A stretch of DNA of 64,000 bases from NCBI GenBank assembly GCA_038502055.1, contig JAXRKN010000040.1:2170001-2234000 (forward strand), in the 5' to 3' direction. Below are positions 1 to 12,500 of the stretch, piece after piece. A program made the translations under genes and the position numbers. Every line of letters starts with the position of its first letter. Within the stretch, counting starts at the first letter, position 1. The notes beneath the pieces are model-generated. The model was not told where the DNA came from and did no database searches. It saw nothing but the letters and a program-made list of their open reading frames with translations. Source of the stretch: Tanytarsus gracilentus. Lineage: Eukaryota > Arthropoda > Insecta > Diptera > Chironomidae.

Positions 1-2514
1 TCCACTTCATGCGGCGCAAACTTCATTATTTTGTGGTTTATTAATTTCAATTCATTTACATAAAGAACTTTTTATGTCATTTCATCCCTCATAATTTAGA
101 AATTCATTCAAACAAGTTTTTTATCGCCTTTTGCGAGTTTTATGATCTTGAAATTTTGTTTCTTTCAGAGATGGAAAATTTTAACAATCATTTTTTAATG
201 ATGATTAAAATTAAAATATTAATTTTAGTCAAAAAAATATTTCTTATGAAAGATATAAAATTAAAAATTTCACAAAAATAGTTTAAGCCAAAGAAATTTT
301 ATATTATTAGACCTGATAACTTATCAGTGATAAGTTACACAATATTTAATTCATTGTTAATTAAATTAACATGTCAAAGATATCTTTTTTTATGTAGTTT
401 AAAATATGTAGTTTTAAGAACTTTTATCTCTCTACCAGACATTTCAGTTTTGAGAAATCCTTTGCCAAAAAAAATTTTCTCTATGGATTTGCTATATGCT
501 GCATGTTATGTCATTGTTTTTCCCCATATGAGGCGCCAGTAAGTCGTGAAACTTTGCTCAGCATTTTTTTCCAGCAAATTTTAATGTTCCTCACGAAAGT
601 GCCTTTCACCCGGAGCCATTTATTATTTGCTCTTCCCATCCAGTTTTATTTTCATCGCAAGCCATGAGAACTCAATGTTTAGTTGTTGGTTATTGGCGCC
701 ATCAAGATCGTCGTATTTCAGACTCTTAATTTCCCCTCAAAACCGAACCAATTTTGGCTTGCACATGAGAATTTTCCTTTTTTGGAAATTTTTCGATTTT
801 ATTTCTCCGCGAAAAATGTCTCATGACTCATGTCGGGGAAATTCTCTCCTACAAAAATCTTTTTGTTACATCCCTCGCAGCCTTGCTACCGCGCATAAGC
901 AAATAAAATTTTACTGGTGGCAAGCATGCCTTCTGTAAAATGGCGGGTTTTCTTTGCCAGACATGAAATCAATGCATTTCCTCAACAAACATTAAAATTC
1001 TTTATTAAAATTGCTCTTAAAATGAAATGTTACATTGCTTTGAGTAAAATTGCTATGCAAATAGCTAAATAAGTCGATTGTGGTTTCAGCACGAATGCGT
1101 CATCACTCGCTTCAAAGATTATCCCCAAGAATCGTCTTCGCTTTCTCAATTTCTCCTTTGAAATGTTTAATTAATTTATTGCTTTAGACAGATAATTTTT
1201 TTAATAAATTTACTTTCATTTTTTGGATCTCTTCCGCTGAATCGAGACATTCATACTCGCAGCACTTTTCACCTATTCGAAATCTTTTGCAATACTAAAA
1301 ATATATTTTAGACTTTCGCAGAATATAAATCTAGAATTTATCTTACATAAGGTGGCTCGCAAAAAATTGAGCGACACCAAAGCGCTTCAGAGTGATAGCA
1401 GACACAGAGCGAGCAAACACTGGGACCAGGAACATATAAATTTCCATGCGAGACTAAAAATTAAGAAGTAAACTTTTTTTTGTGGCCATGATCCAAAAAT
1501 TATCCATACTTATATTTCCATAATAGTCGACACAATCCTCTTCAAGTGCGTCTAAAAAGGAATTTTTAGACATTTAATAAATTTTCTCTTGTGAAGCTCA
1601 CCAGTAGGTCTTGAAATGAAAATTAGTGCCAATAAAATCGTCGATGCTGATAACATTTGAATCGATTTCATTTTTAAATCTGTAAAGTTCACCTCTTATC
1701 TTTCACACACTCTGCAAACTGATGACATTGCGAGTTTTTTTCACGATTTTAATTTTAACTTGATGTGAGTGATAAATAAATTTTTAATTAGAGCGGTGAC
1801 ACCTGAATTGATGGAAAAATTGCGAGAAAAACCGCGGTGGGAAAATTGGCGATTACATTTAAAATGAATCGCAGCTGTGCAACTGATAAGAAGCAACACA
1901 GTAGAACTGGCAGCATAAACAGTAATTTTCATTATGTAACGCAAAATGTTCACGTCCAATAGACGGAGAGAATCGAGAGTGAGATGCGCATTAGAAAATT
2001 TTTTGCATATCAGACCTGATGGAGTCATTTCGTTGGCGGGATTTAAGTCAACAACATAGATTTTTTCGTACATGCCAGTAAAAGTGAAAAACTTTTTTTA
2101 ATAAAACATTTTTTTTATTCAATTTACCCATTCGAATGTGGGCGACATTTTAAATATTTTCGAAAATTGATTCTAAAATTTAGCTAATTAATCACTTAAA
2201 TTTTGTAGCTTTTTTTAAAAAGCCAAAAATTTAAGTGATTGATCATCATCGAGAAAGAAAGAAAGAAAAAATTTCAAGTATTATGAATTTTGATCGAACA
2301 TGCATTACTTCACATCTATATATTTACACAACAAAGAGCAATTAAGTAAATTAGTGCCTATGCGAATTAATTAAAAGAGGATTTTTGTTCTTTGTGATTT
2401 GTTATCGTAAACTTGTTGCGTAATTTGACATTCAAGGGGACATCTTGAATTGGATAGGTAGTAAAAACTTGGTGGTAAATATCGACATTGGCGACAAATA
2501 GAGTTGAAGAATTC
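1..2514. other. Non-coding flank, no gene recognised
   Basis: No open frame here resembles a protein and codon use looks random. The stretch is AT-rich with homopolymer runs. Part of it next to 2515 should be the 3' UTR of the minus-strand ERGIC-53 gene; a TTTATT at about 2114 could be its poly(A) signal on the minus strand. A short hairpin lies at 2188-2243. I see nothing else I can support. Confidence 0.6.
2188..2243. repeat. Short inverted repeat (hairpin)
   Basis: The arm TTAATCACTTAAATTTT is complemented by AAAATTTAAGTGATTGA about 22 bases later, with one mismatch. An inner GCTTTTT/AAAAAGC pairing extends the stem. It could be a remnant of a small MITE or a hairpin in the 3' flank of the ERGIC-53 gene. 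No function can be inferred. Confidence 0.6.
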
Positions 2515-4553
2515 TTAGTAGAATTTCTTTGACTGATTGCCCTTAGATTCTCTATACATGCTGTAGCCTAAGAGAATACAAAGTTGAACGGTGATCGCGA
2601 TGAGGAATGGTGTTAGACTAAGACACGATGCTGTTGGACATCCCATTTGTGCTTGAGGTTGATTAACGCGAGTCTGAACGTGTTGTAAAGATTGTTTGAC
2701 TTGATTTAAGCCATCACGCATTTCCGCCACGAGACCCTGCATATCGTATCCACCACCAGCCGAACCGCCTTGCTTTTGATTGCTAATAAGCATTTCTGTC
2801 CGTTGATTTAAATCATTGAGTTGAGTCTTTAAATCACGCACCGATTGTACAACAATATTTTGGGTATTAATTAAATTGTCAACTTCGTGTCTTCGAATAG
2901 AGTCGCCCGTATATGTCGGTTGACCTTGTTGATGTTGAGGAGGTGGTGAGCCAGATGGTTGTCCAACTTGATTTCCAGAGGCCGAAATTAATCCTAGTGT
3001 TCTCTCTTGACGACCAATAATCTCGTCTAATTTTCTCGATAAATCTCTCAGCACCTCTGAAGTTTGAGTTTGTGCTTGCCAAATTTGTCTCAGCTCTCGT
3101 TGATTGTCACTTTCAAACCAGTCTTCTAAATCATCTTTCGCTTCCTCGGGATGTTCTTTCCTGTAATCTTCCTTTTGCTGATCTAACTTCTTCTGATATT
3201 CCTGATACTCTTGAGAAATTTTTTCGGTATCCTGTTGTGGCACTTGACCTATTTGATCCATAGATCCGGGCGGCCAAAGTGAAGTAGTGAGGAAATGAAA
3301 TACGTCGTGATCGTCAGCGAGACCACCTGTAGCCGATGAAATACCAAAATATCCGTATTTAGGTAAAATCACATTTTCAGCTCTCAAGCACATCTCGTAG
3401 TCTTGATCGTTATTTGTCATTCCACCATGGAACAAAACTGTGAGCACATTATTATAAAACTCTATTTTGGCACGCGTTGGGAATGGCTTGTTACGAAAAT
3501 CTCTCAGACATCCAGCCAGTTGTTGATTAATTCCATCATTTTGATGATCAAACTTCTTGTTTCCATCATTGACGACAGCCATGATATAGGGATTGTTGTG
3601 CTTATTATCGTTATCAAATGAGTCAAAGAACACCGCTAAGCCATTCCATTTATCCGATGATCCGAAAACTTCGCCATTGTAATCACCCTTCTCGGTTGCA
3701 AACCAAAACGCAAGACCGTCAGCTCCAATTCTACCCCTGCCCGACACTCTAAAGGCAATGTCAACTTCCCACCATTCAAAGTTTGTCTTTGTCTTCGTCC
3801 AAACAGCTCCCTTTTGACTTCTCAACGACGGCGCTACTCTCACACTCTCGCTAGATGCGATTGCGTCTAAAATTAAAAGCAATTTTTTAGTCACAGACAC
3901 GCTTGTGTGGCAAATGTAGAACATTATTCTTGACATGCGTTTCATAAATTGATAAGACGTTGACATTGAGACATTAAATTTTTAAATGACGTGGAATACT
4001 CACTTCCTCCATACTCCCAAAAAGGAATGGTACTATCCTGTGGATTAAAAAGATAAATTTATAATTCTAGTTTTATGCATGAATTAGGAAAGAACTTTAT
4101 GCGTTCGAGGAATCTCTTCAGCATGCTTGTTCATTTATAGTGTTATGTTAACTTACCTTTTGCGCCAAATATGGTGGCTAAAAGAGAGGAATTAACTGGA
4201 TTTAATACATGATTGTTTGATGCTTTTGACAACTTAAAGATTATGATAAACTTCAATCTGCCACATATAAAACTAACTTTTTTGATAATTATAATTAATT
4301 TAAATTTAAAATCAATTTAGGATTCAAGTAACGCCTTGATGTTTCTCTTAATTGAGTCTTGATTTTAAAAATCAGAGTTAAGCACTGACCAGACATACGT
4401 GGCAGACCACTAATTGATCTCTATTTTACTCACCTTAAAAGAATACTTGTATTCGAATCTTCGATGAATTGTACCCGTTTGTGCCTTTACATTACTTAAA
4501 ATTAAATTAATAATAATTAAGGAATGCAGGAGAAGAATTAAAGGCCAATTCAT
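2515..4553 (-). CDS. ergic53: ERGIC-53 / LMAN1-type L-type lectin cargo receptor
   Basis: Predicted mannose-binding cargo receptor that cycles between ER and ERGIC/Golgi and loads glycoproteins into COPII vesicles. Four coding exons on the minus strand: 4553-4434, 4177-4157, 4037-4004 and 3866-2515, all with GT-AG borders and matching phases, giving about 508 aa. A signal peptide (MNWPLILLLHS...) precedes the L-type lectin domain (about residues 32-265). That domain has the family's FWEYGGNAIAS and APSLRSQKG blocks and a calcium/sugar loop rich in Asp and Asn (FFDSFDNDNKHNNP). A coiled coil with Gln/Lys/Glu follows, then a single membrane span near the C terminus. The last residues, KKFY, match the KKFF-type ER exit/retrieval tail. 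Exons 2 and 3 are microexons of 21 and 34 nt. An open reading frame continues upstream of exon 4 into the intron, so a start placed there would be wrong; the real N terminus is spliced in. Divergent from the BCH gene. Confidence 0.93.
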
Positions 4554-4737
4554 TTTTCCGATCCGAAATTTTTTGTTTTGCTCGAAGTTTTGTTCTCTCT
4601 CTCACTCTCTCACTCACTCTTGGTTGCCCCGTGATTTCACCCACTTTTTGTTGGGTTTACAATTTTATACAAAAAATATTATCCTTTTGCATCCTTAGCC
4701 TTGCATCTATTTTGTTTTTTAGCAAAAAATTGAAATT
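4554..4737. promoter_or_regulatory. Divergent promoter region between ergic53 and the BCH gene
   Basis: Only 184 bp separate the start codon of the minus-strand ERGIC-53 gene from that of the plus-strand BCH gene, so both promoters and 5' UTRs must lie here or overlap. A CT/CACT simple repeat occupies about 4593-4620 and could act as a GAGA-type element. I see no clear TATA box. The promoter role is inferred from geometry only. Confidence 0.5.
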
Positions 4738-7700
4738 ATGGAAAATCAAATCAGTTCGCCAATGGATATTTCTGAAAATTGCACGACAGAAAACAACTCC
4801 AACTCACAAACATCAATATCGCAAGCAGATATCGAGATAAACGAGGAAAAAATTGAAAAATCAGATTCAATAAATTTGATCAAAACAAACGAAAATGTCC
4901 AAGAAGAAAATAATGAAAATTTTTACTGCTTGAATGTAAAAGAGTCAACAACTCAAAAGCTAACGCCGGTTCGTGATCATCCATTGATGTTTGAAGATGT
5001 TGACGAAGAGGATGAAAATAATTCAGAGCGTTGTAGTAATTCAAATTTTCCTGATGTTGTGCTTATGACAAAAAAATTATCAAATAGCCATCAACAACAG
5101 CCTCCGTTAAGACTCAATCAGCTGAATTCTGTGAACAATAATGATGGGAAAAATAGAGTTGTACCCAAATATCGTGAACCAAGTCCGGTGAGTAAATTTT
5201 AATAGAATAAATAGTTCAGAAAAACATGGGGGCGAATCACGAAGATATAAATTTTATATCTTTGATATTTTTTTCTTTTTATATTTTTCCCAAAATTTAT
5301 TCTTTTATATCTTTTTAACAGTTTTTAACATTGGCGAATCAATTCTTTTAAATTAAATGAAAGTTTTAATTAACGTTAATTGAGTGACTTTAAAAAAATG
5401 AAGAAGAATCTTTAAATTTTAAAATTTTAATTTTTTTTTTTTTTCTATTTTTTTTTTGTTTTATTTAGCGTAACCCAACAAAGTGTAGTAATGTTATATG
5501 CTCATTTTTCCGTTCGTTGTCCATGAGAACAAAATTTTAAATTTTTTTTTATTTTTCTTCTCTAATTTCTTTTTCATCTCTTTTTTTCTTTTTCTTCTTT
5601 GTTTTTTTTGTTATGGATGGAGTTCTTTTTCTATGTTTTTTCTTGAACTCTGATTATAGGAATCGATTGACATAATGATTTGGAATGTCCATCATGGGGA
5701 GTAGGCAGGAAGATAATGTATTTTTAGAATTTTCATTATTTTTTGAACTTTAATTGAATTAATTGGGTATTAGGGATTTTTTGTTTGTCCTTTGTGGGTG
5801 GTGGAGGTTTATTTTGCTTGGTTTTGGTTGGTCAAAAATAAATCGTAAAGTCAAATTTTCGAATTTTTGTCTATAAAATATTTTTAAAGCTATCTGTTCG
5901 GTTTTAATATTTTTTGTTATTTTAAATTGTCTTCTTGGTTCGGTAAGTTTGTTTTGAAATATTTTTATTAATCGAGCCAGAAAGAAACTGAGAATAAATT
6001 TTATTCAAAGAAAATTTTAAAGTATTTTTTTTATCAAGAATTCAAGAAACATTTAAAGTTTGTTAAATTTAATTAAATTTTGATTTTATTGTTGTAAAAA
6101 GATATAAAAGATATAAATTTTATATCAATTTTGTATGGAAGATATAAATGATATAAAAGAGATAAAAGATATAAAAGGTATAAATTTGATATCTTTTATA
6201 TCTTTGATATCTGATATAAAATTTATATCGCCGTGCTACGCCCCCCGAGAAAAGCTTTAAAATTTGGCAAACTGGATGTTGTGCAAAAATGTCCTTAAAT
6301 TTCATTAATGTACGGTCTTTTTTTCGTGGATATTATGTTTTTTGAATTTTTCCCGCACTGCATTCACCAACACAACTGTACACACAGAAAAAATATCGAC
6401 CGTGTGGTGACTTTTGCAGAAAAAATTTAAATTTAATGTCTTAAACAAAGTGATCCTTATGTAATTATATTGCAAAGTTAATATTTAAGTGCTCTTACAT
6501 ATCGATTGAGTGACATTTCACAATTATTTATGAGCGACTCTGTCAAAAATCGAAAACAAAATTCAATCTGTTGTGGGGTGTAATAAGAATCATAACAAAG
6601 ACATTAAAAATGTCACTGGAAGAATTGGCTCGAAGTGTTAAGATGGCGAGAGAGATGGCCGTTAGTGGAAATTACGATTCATCCGGAATCTACTATGAGA
6701 CTGTCTTGGAGATGGTTCAGAAGCTTATTTTGGGCACAATGGACACAACGAAAAAGGGAAAATTTAATCTCATCCAGCAGCAGCTAATTAAGGAATTTAC
6801 TAAATTAAAGGAGCTCCAAAAAACACTCGCCGGCATTACGATGGACATTCAAAATATGCCAGTTCAGAAAGCACCACCTCCCGCCTACCACCCACCGTCT
6901 CCCTACAATAATAATTCAATGAATATGAACACGGAGTCACCGACGAAGGATTTCTGGTTTGGCCAGCCTAAAGCAGTCGAGCAAAGAGGATATCAAGATC
7001 CCGATCGTTGGTCTCCACCACCAGCACCATCTAAATTTCAAAAACCATCGAAGAAAGTTGAAAACAACAAGAAAGGTCCTGCGAGTGGAAAGCCGACGAG
7101 CAGTAGAAGCCGTCAAATGCCACCGGAAGTTAAGGGAAAAATTGGAAACGCAAAACCTGGTGCAAGAAGAACAATGTCCGCTGCGACTAAGGATGGCGAA
7201 AAGGGAGAAAAGAAAGATGACGATCAAGAACAACAGCCAGAGGATCAAGAAGAGCCCGAGAAGAAATTCGAACCTTCCTCGCATACTGATGTCGATTTAG
7301 TTGACATGCTTGAACGTGATATTTTGCAAAAGAACCCTAATATTCACTGGGATGATATTGCTGACTTAAAAGAAGCTAAAAGACTCTTGGAGGAAGCCGT
7401 TGTGTTGCCTATGTGGATGCCTGATTATTTTAAAGGTATTCGCCGTCCGTGGAAAGGCGTCCTCATGGTTGGACCGGTGAGTAATCTATATACTTTCACA
7501 TTAGGAATCTTTATTAATTGATTTAATTTTAGCCTGGCACAGGAAAGACCATGCTGGCGAAAGCAGTTGCAACTGAATGTGGCACAACCTTCTTTAATGT
7601 GTCTTCCAGCACACTTACCTCTAAATATCGAGGCGAAAGTGAAAAATTAGTTCGTCTTCTCTTCGAAATGGCTCGATTCTATGCTCCATCGACAATTTTT

Positions 7701-9502
7701 ATCGATGAAATTGATTCGTTGTGCTCAATGCGAGGTGGAGCTACTGAACATGAGGCATCACGTCGAGTTAAATCGGAACTCTTAGTTCAAATGGACGGAG
7801 TCAATACAGAAGAAAAAGTTGTTATGGTTTTAGCCGCCACTAACTTTCCGTGGGAAATTGATGAAGCTCTGAGACGTCGTTTGGAAAAGAGAATTTACAT
7901 CCCTTTGCCGAATAATGAAGGTGAGCCAGCAATTAAAAAAATTAATCACAGACTTTAATTATAATACATTTTTAGGACGCGTTGCTTTGCTCAAAATCAA
8001 TTTAAGAGACGTCCAAGTCGATGAATCGGTTGATTTAGAAATAATTGCGAATAGATTGAAGGGTTACTCTGGAGCAGATATTACAAACGTGTGTCGTGAT
8101 GCTGCAATGATGTCGCTCCGTAAGAAAATAATTGGATTAAAACCCGAACAAATTAAGCAGCTGGCAAAGGACGAAGTAGATCTTCCAGTCACGCTAGCCG
8201 ATTTCTATGATGCAATAGGAAAGTGTAATAAAAGCGTCAGCAAACAGGACTTGCAAAGATATGAAAAGTGGATGGACGAATTCGGAAGCAGCTAATGGAA
8301 ACGATAATCTCCCAATTAGTTTTTCGCTCACACTTGTTTGTGCAATATCATAAAAAAGACACTAATATTTAAAAAAATTGAATTTTCACCTCAAAAAATT
8401 AAATTTTAATAAAGAGACTTACAACTTAAAATTTTTATTTTTTTTATGAAAATTAATATTAGAGACCGTAATAAATTCTGACTTTTATCAATTAGGATAT
8501 TTACGACTTTCGAAGTGACTCCGAGCCAGATGTGTCGCAATATCAAGCCGAAGTGTGTGCTTCGTCTCAAAAAGTTTCTCTCGTAAATACAAATCCTCAA
8601 CAGACTATAACAATACCTCACTCGTCATCGTCACCTAAATTTCTTCATCTCGATGTAGATCGCAGAAAAATTCCATTACTTCAAGACTTTCGAAAAAACA
8701 ACGACGTTGACTCGTCACCTGAGGAACTGAGTTTTCACGGTGATGATTTTGGTGATCTCGATGATGACGATGGTTCACTTCCGATGAACTCTTGTCACAA
8801 CAATGGTAATTGTTCGAAGATTGATAATTTTAAGAAACTTTCAATAAGCTCAAAATCTCATGCACGCCTACCGGAATATTCAGCTTCGGAAGAAAATAGA
8901 AATGTACGAAATTTCCAATGCATAACACTACCCGATGGTAAATTGAGAGAAATTGATATGAAGGTAAATTAGATTTTATTAAAAATAAAATTAATAGTGA
9001 CAAATTTTTAATATAGGTTATCGATCCATACAAAAGAATTTTGAGTCACGGAGGATATTTGAAGGCAGGTGGGCGGAACGCTATAGTTGTGTTCAGTGCA
9101 TGCCATCTTCCTGACCGATCAAGAAAAGATTACAACTATGTTATGAATAATTTATTTTATTACGTGATAAAGACGTTAGAACAACTTGTAACAGATGACT
9201 ACGTACTGGTTTATCTTCACGGTGCCTCTAATCGTAAAAATTCACCACCGTTCCCTTGGTTAAAAAAGTGCTATCAACTGCTAGATCGTCGTCTTAGAAA
9301 ATCACTAAAGAGCTGTTACATTGTCCATCCCACTTTTTGGCTTAAATCTCTAATTTGGATGACTCGACCCTTTATAAGTTCAAAGTTTTGGCGTAAACTA
9401 GTTTATGTTCCGTCATTAGAAGAACTTTATACTCTCGTTCCATTGGAGCGTAATTCCATTCCGGAAAAAGTTTTGAATTTTAATGCACGACACACTTCCT
9501 AA
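4738..9502 (+). CDS. BCH-domain protein (BNIP2 / caytaxin / Prune2 family)
   Basis: Three coding exons: 4738-5187, 8496-8963 and 9017-9502, all phase 0, giving about 467 aa. The C-terminal 160 residues (exon 3, from VIDPYKRILSHGGY) are a BCH (BNIP2 and Cdc42GAP homology, Sec14-like) domain. Family blocks such as LKKCYQLLDRRLRKSLKS, IVHPTFW and TRPFISSKF are present. The N-terminal 300 residues are acidic, Ser/Asn-rich and probably disordered. Relatives are scaffold proteins that bind lipids or small-GTPase regulators in neurons and in cell-shape control; the exact role here is unknown. Intron 1 (5188-8495) contains a whole katanin gene and a TIR element. Exon 2 has no early ATG, so it needs an upstream exon; exon 1 (ATG, phase-0 donor GTGAGT) fits, but that join is the least certain part. 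Confidence 0.85.
5228..6245. mobile_element. 1.0-kb element with ~33-bp terminal inverted repeats (MITE-like)
   Basis: The sequence at 5228-5260 (starts GGGGGCGAATCACG, then GATATAAATTTTATATC) recurs inverted at 6213-6245 with about 4 mismatches in 33 positions. Near the right end (about 6100-6225) are many further GATATAAA/TTTATATC palindromic copies. The interior is T-rich and has no coding capacity. I could not see a clear target-site duplication. It sits in intron 1 of the BCH gene, upstream of katanin. A non-autonomous DNA transposon is the simplest reading; the family is unknown. Confidence 0.65.
6610..8295 (+). CDS. kat-60: Katanin p60 ATPase-containing subunit (microtubule-severing AAA ATPase)
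   Basis: Three exons: 6610-7476, 7533-7920 and 7976-8295, with 55-56-bp introns, giving about 524 aa (slightly longer than vertebrate p60). Residues 1-80 form the MIT-like helical domain (MSLEELARSVKMAREMA...). A basic, Pro/Lys-rich linker with an acidic Glu/Asp patch follows. The AAA domain starts near residue 245. Walker A, GPPGTGKT, is split by intron 1 between GP and PGTGKT. Walker B is IFIDEIDSL, and the arginine-finger region is RRRLEKRIYIPLP. A Vps4-type C-terminal helix closes the protein. It severs microtubules as an ATP-driven hexamer, usually with a p80 partner. I chose the ATG at 6610 because it begins the conserved MIT domain; the open frame runs further 5' without a better ATG. 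A poly(A) signal AATAAA lies at about 8408, before BCH exon 2. The gene is nested, on the same strand, in BCH intron 1. Confidence 0.93.
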
Positions 9503-12500
9503 AAAAAGCTGCATTGCTTATTTGAGGAATAGCTATGTAAAAGAAATTAATTATCATAATTGTGTCACACTCACTAAATATTAAATATTAAATGTACGAG
9601 AAGCAAGATATTATTGATGAGGAATATTTTAAAATATATGAAATCGTAGACAATATATATTTGCAGTCATTATCAAAGTAAGAGAGACAAAATTTTACGG
9701 GCACATTTGAATATTTTTAAGTAGATGCAAATTTGAGCACAGTAATTTTTCGGCGATTTTGAAATTTATTAAGCATTAAAAGGATTTTCACCTTAAGATT
9801 ATCAGTGAAGGTGAAAGAAAATTTTAAACATCGAAATGTTGATAATGAATTTATCTATTGCCCATGATATTAAAAAGTATTTCTATAAATCGTTTTAGAC
9901 GTAAAATGTGATGATATCAAAATTTAATTATTATTTACGCTTATTTTAAAATCCATGTAATGTATTAAATTTTATAGTTATGACTGTTACCTGAAAAAAT
10001 ATACACAGATCTCTCTACATATATATTTACTATCTTTATTTTGTCAATGCATCCCCTGAAATTTGCAATCTCTCATCATATCATCACATGCAAGTAAATC
10101 TAAAATACAATGAACAATCATTAAAAATGAAGAATGGAATTTTGTTTCTTATTAACTGTTGTCTAGCTGAGATTAAAAATGTGATTCTAAATATGATTGA
10201 AACAAAACGTTGTGTGTCATTAGTCAATAGTGAAAAATAATTATTATTTTTAAGTTGAATGCATTTAGAATTTGATTTTATATCAATTTTAATCCAATTT
10301 TTTTGTCTTGAGTTTTATTTATAGTTTTTAGAAAACTTTTTTAGCAGCTTTTGATTTCTTTCCCGAAAAAGCTTAAAAGTGTAATGGTTCAAAATATATT
10401 TGTCATAAAAAAGTATTGAATAATTTTACGCAATAAAATGAGACAAAAAAGAATAGAAATTTTTTATTAAACTCAGCTTTAGCATTTCAGATCTTTGGAT
10501 TTTTTGAGATTTTTTTATGCATGAATTTATTTCTTAAAAAATAAATAAATAAAATTATTCAAAGTCCACTTCTCGTGGTGTCATCTCAAATAAATCATGC
10601 AATCCTTAACTGCTTGATATGCATACATTAAAGAGTGAATTTATACCATGTCATATATATGAATTGAGGGCGTTTTACTTTTTGACATTTAAAAGGATCA
10701 CTCTCGTAATAATAATGGATGAGTGAATAAAGCCACTCTAATTCATCCTTTTACAAGCATGCAGCAAGGATAATGAATATTTATGTGTTTGTTTAGATTT
10801 AAAGGCCACTTACATCAGCACAGCATGATATCAATCAGTAGCAACAAACACATTATTCATGTACATCATGGTAACATTATTGGATTTGAATTAAATGATG
10901 TTTATGCTTCTTGAGCTTCTGATTCTGATGTTAACTGCTTTCATACATGGTCGCGTTATATTGTGACTAAGTGGATGAAATTATAGGTTCATGTAGAATT
11001 GAAGCATCTTTTTTTTCAATTTTAATTCGGTGCTATCTTCTCAAATCAATCTCGTTCTATATAGCAATCTCTCTACCTGAAGATCTATGTTTGTATTTCC
11101 TGTGAATCACATTGTACCGCTTTCTCGGATCTAAATTATGTATTTCTTTCCTCGCTCACTCATCATTTGTTCTCTATTTCATTTTATATTCTCTTCTATA
11201 TTTATTCAGCACTCATTGTTGTACAACTTAATTGGATTTCTTAAAGTTCTTCTTTTATTTTTTGGGTGTCGAAAAAAATCTATGAATTTAGTGCGCGACA
11301 CAGCGCTTCTGCTTCTTAAAACAATAGCCATGTGCGGTGTGTTTGGTTAGAAGCAAAAAAAAATGCCCGGATGTTAAAGTATTTTTTTTCCTCGTGCTGA
11401 CAGCGTTAATAGACGACGAAGCAGTAGCGTTTGAGTGACGTGCGAGAGCTATGTAAACCATCATCGTTCGCAAATCTTCAACACCTTGAAGATTTATGCA
11501 AATAATATTAAGAAAATGCCTCTTAAGTCCTATTGCGCAAGACTCTGCGCTTCATTACTCCACGAAAATTAAAATTGAAAAAAAATAGCGTAAATGAAGC
11601 TAATTGTGAAAAGGTAACCAAAAAATTTTAGTGCCCACACAATTGAGACGTAAATTTTTATTCGAGGAAAAATATATTTTTTTTTCATGATTCAACGAGA
11701 GGAAAAGTTGCTCACAATTACTCTCGAGAAAACACCTCAAGGCACTCGGTCTTGTACCTTTAATTAAATAATTTTCATAATTGCTTTATGCAGAACCAAC
11801 AAAGTACAATTGCCTTCTTCAAGTGGATTTCCATTTTTTATTGCTCAATTTTTTTTTACTTTACAAGTTTCTGGCCTCTAGTGGAGCATGTCGTACAAAG
11901 AGAATTCTATTCACTCTTGCGAGTACGATGAAAAGCTCAAGCGAAACCCATTGAGAATAAAAAGTTTTCACACAGCTCAACTTTCTATTCATTGAAAGCG
12001 TGTTGCTGCAACTGCAGAAAGGAGAGAGAAAAGTGAAAGCATTTTAAATGCTGATAAAAGACTAATTACAACGACGCTATGAATGCAATTTCACGAGTGC
12101 ACTTGATTTTAAACATGCCAATGCATCATTAGCTAATTCAACTTGAAGCGTGGTGCAACTTAGATGCATTCGCTCGTAGACACATGTGAGTGTGAGAATG
12201 CCTTTGAAAACCCTGTAATCAAGTTTATTTACCTTCCCGATGACGACAACATCATCATGGTTCTTTTTCTTCTCATTCAATTCAGTTTTATACGTGCGAT
12301 GTTTCCTGAGCCTGTGAAAAGCTCTTCACAGTCATTTATGATACCTATTTTTTTCTTTTCTTCGCTCCTTTTTTATTCCAGTTATGCTGCCTGTGAAGAG
12401 CACTCTCCTAACGATTCTTTTATACGATAAAAACATTTAATTTCAGCTCTTTCAACTTTCCAATGAATGAATATAACGTGCGCTTTTTTTGTGAAAGTAT

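Noticed and set aside
314..338. Short palindrome TAACTTATCA / TGATAAGTTA
   Set aside because: Only 10 bp per arm in AT-rich DNA; expected by chance at this length of window.
1741..2073. 110-codon minus-strand open frame downstream of ergic53
   Set aside because: Composition looks random, there is no family resemblance, and it falls in AT-rich flank.
3867..3966. Upstream start of the ERGIC-53 last-exon frame (MSTSYQFMKRMSR...)
   Set aside because: The frame runs into intron sequence; an acceptor TTTTAG at 3867 and the family N terminus in upstream exons show this is not coding.
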